Shown here: piece after piece, positions 1 through 6,381 of the stretch | Layout of the letters: each line of letters starts with the position of its first letter | Position numbering within the stretch: position 1 is the first letter of the stretch | NCBI GenBank assembly: GCA_023423695.1 | Contig: JAFAFA010000088.1 | Coordinates: forward strand, 1-9,233 | DNA length: 9,233 nt | Direction: 5' to 3' | Source: Pseudomonadota bacterium | GTDB taxonomy: Bacteria > Pseudomonadota > Alphaproteobacteria > Azospirillales > Azospirillaceae | The notes under the pieces: generated by a model | Database searches by the model: none | Told to the model about the DNA's origin: nothing | Seen by the model: only the letters and a program-made list of their open reading frames with translations | Translations under genes and position numbers: made by a program

Positions 1-248
1 CCGATCTGCCGGGGACGGTCCTGCCGCATATCCTGCGCAGCGTGGCGCTGCTGGGGGTCGATTCGGTCATGGCTCCGCAGGACCGGCGGGACGCCGCCTG
101 GACACGGCTGGCCCGCGACCTGGACAAAACTGCACTGAAGACGATGTACGAGGTGCAGCCCTTCAACGCACTGCCCGATCTGGCAAGCAAGATCCTCGCT
201 GGACAGATCCGCGGCCGTGTTGTCATCGACGTAAGAGCTTGTTCGTAG
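1..248 (+). CDS. acuI: C-terminal fragment of acrylyl-CoA reductase (AcuI/YhdH-type, MDR superfamily) with altered tail
   Basis: The frame is open from the left window edge (first full codon at 3) to a TAG at 246-248; the true start lies outside the window. The translation begins DLPGTVLPHILRSVALLGVDS and continues through the motif RDAAWTRLARDLD to GQIRGRVVIDV, which matches the end of NADPH-dependent AcuI/YhdH zinc-free medium-chain reductases. That family reduces acryloyl-CoA to propionyl-CoA in the cytoplasm. Family members normally stop one to three residues after the VVIDV motif. Here the last four residues, RACS, and the stop codon come from sequence that looks like an IS terminus (GAGCTTGTTCG from about 234). 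The protein is therefore nearly full length at its C-terminus with a replaced tail and may still work. The family call is from pattern recognition; function is inferred. Confidence 0.8.
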   Translation, partial: DLPGTVLPHILRSVALLGVDSVMAPQDRRDAAWTRLARDLDKTALKTMYEVQPFNALPDLASKILAGQIRGRVVIDVRACS

Positions 249-290
249 CAGGGCCGCGCCATCCCGTGCTGACCAAGATGCTACTCTAAG
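232..290. mobile_element. Short insertion-sequence terminus fragment
   Basis: The stretch starts TAAGAGCTTGTTCGTAG at 231. A similar motif, TAAGTGGCTGTTCGTGG, follows at about 287, where the neighbouring IS5-type remnant begins. Two near-identical end-like sequences about 56 bp apart suggest that a short piece of one IS end lies between the reductase gene and the next remnant, or that one element inserted just inside the end of another. The fragment encodes nothing. It supplies the stop codon of the upstream reductase. The resemblance to IS5-family ends is by eye only. Confidence 0.35.
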
Positions 291-870
291 TGGCTGTTCG
301 TGGGCGTCATGCTGGGGTGGCCTGGGTAACGAGCCGCTTCAGGCGACGTGAGAGGATCGAGATGAAAGCGATGAGGTGTTCCTTCGTCCGTTCGACCAGG
401 ATATTCAGCCTCCGGTAGCGGATTAGCCATCCAAACGAGCGCTCCACGACCCAGGCAATTTCGGTGGGAATGAACAGGCCGCCGCGCCCTCGGGCGATCG
501 GCTGAATGGTGATGCCAAGCGCCCCCCGGCTTTGGCCAGGCGCTGGCCGCGATAGCCGAGGTCTCCAATGGCCGGGCCCTGGAAACCGCGGCCGGCGATC
601 TCCCGCAGGACCGGGACAATGCCCTTGGTGTCGTGCACGTTGGCCGGCGCTACATCGATCGCCCGCGGAATGCCGTCCTTCTCGACGGCAATATGGACCT
701 CCACGCCGCGGATCCTCTTGCCGCCGTCCACGCCCCGCGCGAAGCACTCGGGGCCGAAGGGCAGGTGCGGCTGTCGATCACCACCATGCTCGGCTCGGCC
801 GTATCACCGCAGGCCAGCCGCCACGTGCGGCGTAGCCGGTCGAGCAAACAGCGCCATAGCCCCAGTCGGG
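291..870 (-). mobile_element. IS5-family element remnant, truncated by the ISL3 element
   Basis: This remnant holds the 3' two thirds of an IS5-family transposase gene on the minus strand plus a putative right end at about 291 (GGCTGTTCGTGGG). It ends abruptly at 870, where the ISL3 terminal repeat begins. The missing N-terminal part of the transposase is not found on the far side of the ISL3 element (2656-2855), so it was deleted or moved. No intact left end or target duplication is visible. Confidence 0.7.
307..870 (-). pseudogene. IS5-family transposase, N-truncated and frameshifted
   Basis: The minus strand encodes a DDE transposase spread over three frames. From 870 down to about 760 the frame reads LLDRLRRTWRL then MVVIDSRTC, with the first catalytic Asp. 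From about 755 to 525 a second frame gives RGVDGGKRIRGVEVHI and AIGDLGYRGQRLAKAGG, with the second Asp. From about 522 to the TGA at 307-309 a third frame gives LFIPTEIAWVVERSFGWLIR, with the catalytic Glu and the Y-R motif region of IS5-type enzymes. The first shift lies near TTCGGCCCC (about 757). The second lies in a run of six G (minus strand, about 523-528), where one extra G would restore the frame. The N-terminus is lost at the ISL3 junction. All three catalytic residues can be traced, but no single product contains them. Orientation and family are fairly clear; the subgroup is not. Confidence 0.78.
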
Positions 871-914
871 TGATCTTGCCCCGGTTGGGTGGCTCTTGCG
901 CACTTTGCGTGGAT
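871..914 (+). repeat. Left terminal inverted repeat of the ISL3 element
   Basis: The sequence begins TGATCTTGCCCCGGTTGGGT and continues through CTCTTGCGCACTTTGCGTGG. It matches the reverse complement of 2612-2655 at 43 of 44 positions; the single difference is C893 opposite A2633. Symmetry stops at 870/2656, which sets the outer boundary. At 44 bp it is long for the family. Confidence 0.88.
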
Positions 915-965
915 GGTCCAGGGTGCGGTGGCGAGCAGACCGGTTATTGCCCACATGGAAGGAGC

Positions 966-2612
966 ATGCAGACGTTCTCTTTCCTTCCGGATTGCCGCGT
1001 GCTTCAGATCGAGCGTGGCAGCCGCGGCTCCCTTGCCATTCTTGCAGAAAGTCGCCGAGGTAGTGCTCGTTGCCCGCACTGTGGCGCCGTCAGCCGCGTG
1101 GTTCACAGCCGGTACCGGCGATCTCCAGCCGACCTCCCGGCCTTCGGGCGTGAGTTCCGTGTTGCCTTGCTCGTCCGGCGGTTCTATTGCCGGCAAGCGA
1201 CCTGCCCCAAACGCACGTTCGCCTAGCGCTTTCCAGGCGCTGTGGCCCCTTACGCTCGACGCGCCCGGCGGCTGGCCAAGGCACTGGGCCGGGTCGGGAT
1301 TGCTCTCGGTGGCGCTGCGGGAGCGCGGCTCGCCCTTGGGCTTCGAATGCCAGTCAGCAGGGACACCCTGCTACGCGTCATCCGGGCATTGCCCTTGCCG
1401 GCCGTTGAACCGCCACGCGTCGTCGGCGTGGATGACTGGGCGCTGCGCAAGGGGCGGACCTATGGCACCATCCTGGTCGACCTGGAACGTCGTCGTGTCC
1501 TTGACCTGCTGGCCGATCGATCCGCCAACACCGTTGCGGCTTGGTTGCGCGACCACCCCGGCATCGCCGTAGTGGCGCGGGATCGCTCCACCGAATACGC
1601 TCGTGCCGCCACCAATGGCGCTGGTCAAGCGACGCAGGTTGCCGACCGCTGGCACCTGCTCGCCAATACGCGCCAGATGCTTGAACGCTGGCTCTTCGCC
1701 GTCCATGGTCGGCTTCGCCGGTTGCCGCCGGTCCATACCGACGCGTCGGCTATCGGACCCCGACGCACCCGAGCCTTCCCGCGCCCGCGTGCCGAGAGAG
1801 TGGCGAGCGTCGCAAGCTACGAGCGGTGGCTGGCCGTCTATAGAGAGGTCCGGTGCCGCCATGCCGCCGGCGAGACGCTGCTGGGCATTGCCCGGGCGAT
1901 GGGCTTGGCACGGGGAACGGTCCGTAAGTACGTGCAAGCACAGAGCTTTCCGGAACGCGCATCGGGGGCTCCGGGACCGAGCGCGTTGGATCCCTTCATC
2001 CCGCATCTGACGGCACGTGTGGCCGCAGGCTGCGAGAATGGAATGGAGCTATGGCGTGAGGTGCGTGCGCTGGGCTACCCCGGCCAAGCGAAAGCGGTGC
2101 ATCTCTGGCTGTAACAGCACCGAAGCGTCCCGGCGAAGACGACGCCCCACCGCTGGCGCAAGGAGACGCCAACCCGATCGGGCGGCCCACCAGCCCTCTT
2201 GTCGCCTAAGCGTTTGGCCTGGGCTCTGGTAAAGCCGGCCGAGGCGCGCAACGACGAGGAGGCTGCGGCCGTTGCCCAGGCCGAGCAAGATGCCGAAACA
2301 CAAACAGTGGCCGGCCTCGTGCGCCGCTTCACGGCACTCGTGCGCGCGGCGGGCTGAACCGCGGAAAGCGACCATGCTGCCGCCGGACTGGAGGCTTGGC
2401 TCACCGAAGCAAGTTCCTGCGGTATCACGGCAGTTCAGACGTTTGCTGCCGGTTTGGAGCAGGATGGCGCTGCAGTTCGGGCGGCACTCACATTACCATG
2501 GAGCAGCGGGCAGGCTGAGGGGCAGATCAACCGCCTCAAGCTGCTCAAGCGTCAGATGTACGGCAGAGCCAGCCTGGATCTGCTCCGGAGACGAACCCTC
2601 CTGGCCGCGTGA
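966..2612 (+). pseudogene. ISL3-family transposase with three in-frame stop codons
   Basis: One frame runs from ATG 966 to the final TGA at 2610-2612 (548 sense or nonsense codons, normal family length) with no frameshift. It is broken by TAG at 1224 (codon 87), TAA at 2112 (codon 383) and TGA at 2355 (codon 464). Piece 1 has the zinc-finger region: CPHC, then a second Cys pair near the motif FYCRQATCPKRTFA. Piece 2 has the helix-turn-helix region and the catalytic core: VVGVDDWALRKG (Asp about 156) and VARDRSTEYA (Asp 206). The region after the TGA holds WSSGQAEGQINRLK (Glu 518), so no truncated product carries the full DDE triad. The start follows MQTFSFLPDCRVLQIE, typical of the family; GGAAGGAG lies very close upstream. 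The gene almost reaches the right repeat. It may still be expressed in pieces, but it is best read as decaying. Confidence 0.88.
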
Positions 2613-2655
2613 TCCACGCAAAGTGCGCAAGAACCACCCAACCGGGGCAAGATCA
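2612..2655 (-). repeat. Right terminal inverted repeat of the ISL3 element
   Basis: It reads ATCCACGCAAAGTGCGCAAG and continues to CCCAACCGGGGCAAGATCA. It pairs with 871-914 at 43 of 44 positions. It overlaps the last base of the transposase stop codon. Confidence 0.88.
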
Positions 2656-2855
2656 ATTGAGACGGTTCCCGTTTCTCGGACGCTTCGCCCGGGCCTCCGA
2701 CTTATGAAATGGAGGACCGGATGCGGGCGGCGGTGGGCTTGACTGCCGCCGGCAAGGTGGCGGGGCACTTGTTGCAGCGGATGGCGATGCTCCGGCGCCT
2801 CGCTCGGAACCGATTTTTCATGACAGGCCCCGATGGAGGACCCGGACGGGTGAGG
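2656..2855. other. Unassigned 200-bp spacer between the ISL3 element and the permease gene
   Basis: No gene is recognised. A short plus-strand frame from ATG 2709 (MEDRMRAAVGLTAAGKVAG...) is open but runs on into the antisense of the permease gene and matches nothing I know. I looked here for the missing N-terminal half of the IS5-type transposase and did not find it. No clear terminator for the permease gene is seen; ACCCG/CGGGT around 2840-2851 is a weak dyad without a T run. Confidence 0.4.
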
Positions 2856-4685
2856 TCAGAGCGGCAGCAGCACGGGCACCAGGATCACGCTGACCGCCAT
2901 GACGATGACGGCCAACGGCACGCCGACCCGCACGAAGTCACCGAAGCTGTAATTGCCCGGCCCCAGAACCAGCGTGTTCACCGGCGACGATACCGGCGTC
3001 ATGAAGGCCGTGGAGGCGGCAAGCGCGACGATCATGGCGAAGGGGTAGGGCGATGCGCCCAGCTCCTTGGCGACCGCCAGAGCAACCGGGGCCATCAGCA
3101 CCGCCGTTGCCGTGTTGGAAATGAACAGGCCGAAAAGGGCGGTCACGATAAACAGCCCGGCAAGAATGGCGTGGGAACTCGCTTCCCCGACCACGCCGAG
3201 CAGGGCGCCGGCAGCCAGATCTACGCCGCCCGTCCGCTGCAATGCGATGGAGAAGGGCAGCATGCCAACGATCAGCACCAAGCTCTGCCAGTGGATAGAG
3301 CGGTAGGCGCTGTTGAAATCGACGCAGCGCAGCAACCCTAGCAACAGGCAACCGATCAGCGCGGCCTGCACGTTGGGAACGATCCCCGACACCATCAGCG
3401 CGACGACGACGAGAATGGAGAAAACCGCATGCGGCGCACGCGGAGCGGCTGGGACCACCTCGTCCAGCTCCGCCGGCAGGCTGAGAACGATCATCGTCTT
3501 CGGGTCGGCCTGAAGCCTGCGGATCGCCTTCCACGGGCCGATCAGCAGCAGCGTGTCGCCGAGCTTCAACTTCTCGTCCAGCAGGCTTTCCCTGTGCGCG
3601 GTGGTGCCGCGCCGCAGGCCGACGACGTTCAGTTCGTATTCGGTACGGAAGCGGGAGCCGACCACCGTCTTGCCGATCAGCGTCGAGGTTGGCGGCAGCA
3701 TGACCTCGGCCATGCCGATTTCCTGCGAGTGGTCGGAGAAATACAGTCCCGTCAACGGCAACCGTTCCAGTTGGAAGCGCTTCACCACCGACGTGATGTC
3801 CACCGACGGAGCGGCGAGATCGAGATACAGAACGTCGCCGACATGCAGTGCGGTCTGCGCGGTCGGGCGGATGATATGGGTCCCTATCCGGCTGTGCCGC
3901 TCGATGGCGACGATGTTGACGCCGGAGGTGGCGCGAAGATTCAGTTCTTCCAGGGTTTTGGCGACCAGCGGGGAATGCGGCGTGACGCGCAGCCGGGTTT
4001 CCCGTTCCGCCAGCCCGTATTCGTCGATCCAGTCGGCGAGCCGGGGCCGTCGGTGCTCCGACCCGCGTTCCTGAACGGTTGTCACCAGCCAGCGGCGGGC
4101 GAAGACCATGTAGGCGATGCCGACGACCAGCAGCGGAACGCCGAAGGGCGTGATGCTGAAGAACTGGAAGCCCTCGAACCCATGGCGGACCAGTTCGCTG
4201 TTCACCACCAGATTGGGGGCGGTGCCGACCAGCGTCATCATGCCGCTGAACAGCGCCGCGACGCTCAACGGCATCATCAGACGGCCGGGCGCGATGGAGG
4301 CGCTCTGCGCGATACGCAGGACCACCGGGATGAAGATCGCCACGACGCCCGTCGAACTCATCACCGATCCGACACCCGCAACGAGCAGCATCAGCAGGCA
4401 CAGCAACCGGGCCTCGCTGCGGCCCGCACGGGAGCACAGCCAATCGCCGAGCCGCTGCGCGACGCCGGTTCTCACCAGCCCTTCGCCGATCACGAACAGG
4501 GCGGCGATCAGGATGATGTTGGGATCGCTGAACCCCGCCAGCGCCTCGCTCATGGAGATGATGCCGGTGAATGGCAGGACGACAATCATGATCAGCGCCA
4601 CCGCGTCCATGCGCGGTTTGTTGACGGCGAACATCACGACCGCAGCGGCAAGCAGCAGCAGCGTTACGGCAAGATCAGAAAGCAT
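2856..4685 (-). CDS. SLC13/DASS-family permease with two TrkA-C (RCK_C) domains
   Basis: The product has 609 residues, full length for bacterial SLC13-type transporters that carry soluble inserts. Hydrophobic membrane segments occupy residues 1-200 and 415-609. Between them (about 205-400) lies a soluble part with two TrkA-C-like repeats; each ends in a motif such as LHVGDVLYLDL (about 280-290) or LKLGDTLLLIG (about 373-383). Each membrane half has the SNT-type binding hairpin: SSTGVVAIFIP (110-120) with GTAPN (154-158), and SNTATAVLMAP (523-533) with PVSSPVN (564-570). The family imports dicarboxylates, sulfate or related anions, usually with sodium; the substrate cannot be read from sequence. 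ATG 4685 is preceded by a modest AGAAG site 3 bases upstream. The gene is intact, stands alone and is bracketed by IS remains on both sides. Confidence 0.9.
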   Translation of the reverse strand: MLSDLAVTLLLLAAAVVMFAVNKPRMDAVALIMIVVLPFTGIISMSEALAGFSDPNIILIAALFVIGEGLVRTGVAQRLGDWLCSRAGRSEARLLCLLMLLVAGVGSVMSSTGVVAIFIPVVLRIAQSASIAPGRLMMPLSVAALFSGMMTLVGTAPNLVVNSELVRHGFEGFQFFSITPFGVPLLVVGIAYMVFARRWLVTTVQERGSEHRRPRLADWIDEYGLAERETRLRVTPHSPLVAKTLEELNLRATSGVNIVAIERHSRIGTHIIRPTAQTALHVGDVLYLDLAAPSVDITSVVKRFQLERLPLTGLYFSDHSQEIGMAEVMLPPTSTLIGKTVVGSRFRTEYELNVVGLRRGTTAHRESLLDEKLKLGDTLLLIGPWKAIRRLQADPKTMIVLSLPAELDEVVPAAPRAPHAVFSILVVVALMVSGIVPNVQAALIGCLLLGLLRCVDFNSAYRSIHWQSLVLIVGMLPFSIALQRTGGVDLAAGALLGVVGEASSHAILAGLFIVTALFGLFISNTATAVLMAPVALAVAKELGASPYPFAMIVALAASTAFMTPVSSPVNTLVLGPGNYSFGDFVRVGVPLAVIVMAVSVILVPVLLPL

Positions 4686-4778
4686 ATCTTCTTATGGATT
4701 AATGGACAGGGCGGTTGCGCCGCGATGCTAGGACATGGTTCTGTAAGGGGATAGCCCCGGGAATTACGGAGCTTGATG

Positions 4779-4876
4779 GACGCTGTTGCATCGAGCCAAT
4801 GAGGCGAGCCTTCGCTCTTCACAGCGTGTAGGCTTTACGCGATGCGGACGGACTCCGGGCGTCCAAGGTCGAGCAT
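4779..4876 (-). pseudogene. Relic of an IS5-family transposase: last 13 codons plus IS end
   Basis: Minus-strand codons at 4876-4835 read MLDLGRPESVRIA followed by TAA, the characteristic C-terminus of a group of IS5-family transposases (IS903-like). Below the stop, about 56 bases lead to GACGCTGTTGCATCGAGCC at 4779, which resembles the end of the neighbouring element at 4922 (GAACTTTGTTGCAGCGAGGC). The distance from stop to end is nearly the same in both copies. Above 4876 the similarity to a transposase stops, so only the extreme right end of this copy survives. This is a second, diverged copy, not part of the larger fragment. Confidence 0.65.
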
Positions 4877-4920
4877 AGAGACCGTTGCAAACCTGGGGGA
4901 GGATGATACAGCGCTCCTAT

Positions 4921-5520
4921 GGAACTTTGTTGCAGCGAGGCAATCTCGCTCGCAGGAAGCCCTTTGCCGGCGTCATGGTTACGCGACGCGGATAGAGTCT
5001 GGGTGTCCGGGGTCCAGCATGCGTTTCAGGATCCGGACCGCGATGGCGATCTCGGCGTTCCGCCAATCCTCGGTTTGGAACCGCAGGCCGTCCCCGATGA
5101 CGCGCTTCCAGCGACTGAAGAACGCCTCGACCAAGGCGCGGACAGTGTATCGGGAGGCTTTCTGCCACGCCAAGCGTCCGTGCTCAGCGATGTACTGAAG
5201 GTACCGGTCGCGCTGCGTTGGGTCCATCGCGGCGTTCGCGCTCGGCACCGCCGTGGAGCCGGGCGGCACGACCACGGCGGCGCCCAGCGTGTGCTCCGCC
5301 ACGGCTGCGACCACGCCGGTCTGGTCGCAAGCCCCGTCGGCCACGAACGCCGCAAGGGGCTCCTCAACCTGGTCCAGCAGAGCACCGACCTGCGAGCCGT
5401 CATCAACACCGTGGTGGGTCAGGGTCGCCGCGAGGATCCGCCCGGTCACAGCAACCAATCCGACATGCAGCTTCTTCAACGCGCGTCGGCGCTGGGTCCC
5501 GTGCTTTTCGACCAACCGTA
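4921..5520 (-). mobile_element. Partial IS5-family element (IS903-like) fused to an ATPase gene
   Basis: The piece carries the C-terminal 180 or so codons of a transposase on the minus strand and a probable right end starting at about 4921 (GGAACTTTGTTGC), which resembles the GGCTTTGTTG-type ends of IS903-like elements. The left end and the N-terminal part of the transposase are missing. At about 5520 the sequence changes without any break in frame into a P-loop ATPase gene. A one-sided deletion after insertion would explain this. No target duplication can be assessed because one end is missing. Confidence 0.72.
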
Positions 5521-5689
5521 GGGCGCGCCCACCGATAGCGAACTGATTCTGAATGATGCTGCGCCCGGCCTCCCAGGATCGAGCATAACTGGCTCGCTGA
5601 AATGCATTGATCAATGTGGTCTTGCCCGAGCCAGGGCCGCCGGTCAGAACCAACAGACGCTCGATTTGTCCGCTGACCTTGTAGTTCAT
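4979..5689 (-). CDS. Chimeric ORF: P-loop ATPase N-terminus fused in frame to an IS5-family transposase C-terminus
   Basis: The ORF has 236 codons from ATG 5689 to TAA 4979. Residues 1-57 belong to an AAA_28-like ATPase: a lead MNYKVSGQIERLLVL, Walker A GGPGSGKTT (17-25), then EAGRSIIQNQFAIGGRAL. Residues 58-236 belong to a transposase: VEKHGTQRRRALKKLHVG, VADGACDQTG (second catalytic Asp 118), LAWQKASRYTVRALVEAFFS (catalytic Glu 188) and a tail ending PDSIRVA. The first catalytic Asp of the transposase is lost, and so are the ATPase's Walker B and later motifs, so neither activity is expected. The start is well supported by AAAGGAGGTG nine bases upstream and by the 16-bp gap to the preceding gene, so the chimera is probably translated as part of that operon. 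Whether the product is stable is unknown. Confidence 0.72.
   Translation of the reverse strand: MNYKVSGQIERLLVLTGGPGSGKTTLINAFQRASYARSWEAGRSIIQNQFAIGGRALRLVEKHGTQRRRALKKLHVGLVAVTGRILAATLTHHGVDDGSQVGALLDQVEEPLAAFVADGACDQTGVVAAVAEHTLGAAVVVPPGSTAVPSANAAMDPTQRDRYLQYIAEHGRLAWQKASRYTVRALVEAFFSRWKRVIGDGLRFQTEDWRNAEIAIAVRILKRMLDPGHPDSIRVA
5519..5689 (-). pseudogene. N-terminal 57 codons of an AAA_28-like ATP-binding protein
   Basis: The lead strand, Walker A loop (TGGPGSGKTTLI) and following EAGRSIIQ and AIGGRAL motifs are typical of small AAA_28 ATPases of about 170-190 residues. In that family the text normally goes on through a Walker B region and a C-terminal helical part. Here it stops after AIGGRAL, where transposase sequence takes over, so about two thirds of the gene is missing. 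The biological role of these ATPases is not well established. The loss was probably recent, because the remaining codons are undamaged and the ribosome site is near perfect. Confidence 0.68.
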
Positions 5690-5697
5690 GACGACAA

Positions 5698-5707
5698 CAC
5701 CTCCTTT
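5698..5707 (-). promoter_or_regulatory. Very strong Shine-Dalgarno site of the ATPase/chimera gene
   Basis: The minus strand reads AAAGGAGGTG, an almost complete complement to the 3' end of 16S rRNA, with nine bases between GGAGGT and ATG 5689. It overlaps the last two bases of the upstream gene's stop codon region, suggesting translational coupling. It fixes the start of the downstream ORF. Confidence 0.85.
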
Positions 5708-6089
5708 ACGCGACAGATGTCGAACCCAAGATAGCCGACGATGAGTTGCTGTGATCTGCCCGTCGCCCGCTTCTGAGTTCGTCCAGAACATGCTGGTATT
5801 TGCCCGGTGGCAGGGCGCGTGCATTCTCGGCCATGTGCCGTAAGGCAGCGAGGCCGGCCTCGGTAAACCGAGCCCGCAGCCAATGGCCGCCGTCATCCCG
5901 CAACTCCAGCAGCCCACGGTCCAGCATCCCCTGAATGACCGCTCCCGGCTTCGGTTGACCTTTATTCGGCCTGGTGGCCCACCGCTTTACCAAGATGCCG
6001 CTCTCCAGCCGCGGTGCCTGCCCAAAGCGCACCATGAATTCGTTGCGGATCAGAGCCCGCTCCCGCGGCGTCAAGGTCGTGTCACTCAC
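5706..6089 (-). CDS. Small conserved-looking hypothetical protein, possibly winged-helix-like
   Basis: I chose GTG 6089 (127 residues) because it has GGGAG eight to nine bases upstream and lies 13 bp after the stop of the preceding gene; a longer frame up to 6191 would overlap that gene by about 90 bp. The protein is charged and helix-rich: TLTPRERALIRNEFMVRFG (5-23), a glycine/lysine turn PNKGQPKPG (41-49), then AVIQGMLDRGLLELRDDGGHWLRARFTEAGLAAL. The run of 'MLDRGLLELRDDG' followed by a beta-like 'RARFTEAG' resembles the recognition helix and wing of small winged-helix proteins, but this is a guess. No family is recognised with confidence. The serine-rich tail (113-127) may be disordered. 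It sits between the DUF4167-like gene and the ATPase in an apparent operon. Confidence 0.7.
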   Translation of the reverse strand: MSDTTLTPRERALIRNEFMVRFGQAPRLESGILVKRWATRPNKGQPKPGAVIQGMLDRGLLELRDDGGHWLRARFTEAGLAALRHMAENARALPPGKYQHVLDELRSGRRADHSNSSSAILGSTSVA

Positions 6090-6102
6090 CAGCTCATCTC
6101 CC

Positions 6103-6381
6103 TCAGTCCTCTCCCCGCGATACGCGGAACCAGTGCTCAGCATACTGCCGACACAGTTCAGCCTCGACGCCGTCTCCGGTGCGTTCGGCATCGGCTGCGC
6201 GGGCGAGCCACTGGGACTGTTTCTGAAGCGCTGATCCGTTCACACGGGCGGGTGCTGGTCGGACTCCGGCTGAGGTGGCAGTGGTGGGACGGGACTTGTT
6301 GAAATTCGGTCGCGGCACTGGTACGTGGGGCCTGGAGGGTGGCATTGGGCCTTGCGACTTCCTTGAAGAATGAAGCGTCAT
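6103..6381 (-). CDS. Short DUF4167-like protein
   Basis: The product has 92 residues from ATG 6381, or 80 from an internal ATG (MPPSRPHVPV) at 6345 that has a purine-rich AAGGAAG further upstream. The first half is rich in proline, arginine and serine and is probably disordered. The second half, QKQSQWLARAADAERTGDGV followed by EAELCRQYAEHWFRV, matches the core of DUF4167 (a short helical motif with A+DA..GD..A+E...QHAEHYFR). Full DUF4167 proteins in alphaproteobacteria are longer, with basic RNA-binding-like flanks; this is a minimal version. Function of the family is not established; binding to nucleic acid is only suggested by its composition. It is the first gene of the minus-strand set running to 4979. 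Confidence 0.68.
   Translation of the reverse strand: MTLHSSRKSQGPMPPSRPHVPVPRPNFNKSRPTTATSAGVRPAPARVNGSALQKQSQWLARAADAERTGDGVEAELCRQYAEHWFRVSRGED

Larger units (their letters stand above)
871..2655 (+). mobile_element. ISL3-family insertion sequence, decayed
   Basis: The element is about 1785 bp, bounded by 44-bp inverted repeats with one mismatch. It contains one transposase gene running left to right that fills almost the whole interior. Size, single long gene and a transposase with an N-terminal CxxC zinc finger fit ISL3. ISL3 elements usually make 8-bp target duplications, but the flanks (CAGTCGGG before, ATTGAGAC after) do not match. The left junction lies inside an IS5-type transposase gene whose other half is missing on the right, so the right flank has probably been replaced since insertion. 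Three nonsense codons in the transposase mean it is probably not autonomous, although both ends look intact and could be moved by a related transposase supplied from elsewhere. Confidence 0.85.

Noticed and set aside
889..2006. Open frames over the ISL3 transposase in other frames (plus 889-1572, minus 1371-2006)
   Set aside because: The transposase frame shows zinc-finger and DDE motifs; these others show none and follow the GC-rich codon pattern of shadows.
966..2612. Stop-codon readthrough or an alternative genetic code to explain the three stops in the ISL3 transposase
   Set aside because: All three different stop codons are used inside one gene, while neighbouring intact genes end normally at the same codons. 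No recoding signal is visible.
3429..4754. Long plus-strand open frame (441 codons) and a second minus-strand frame at 2938-4443 (501 codons) in the permease region
   Set aside because: Both are shadows of the 609-codon permease gene. Their translations are low-complexity, rich in Arg, Gly, His, Asp or Gln, with no membrane segments or motifs.
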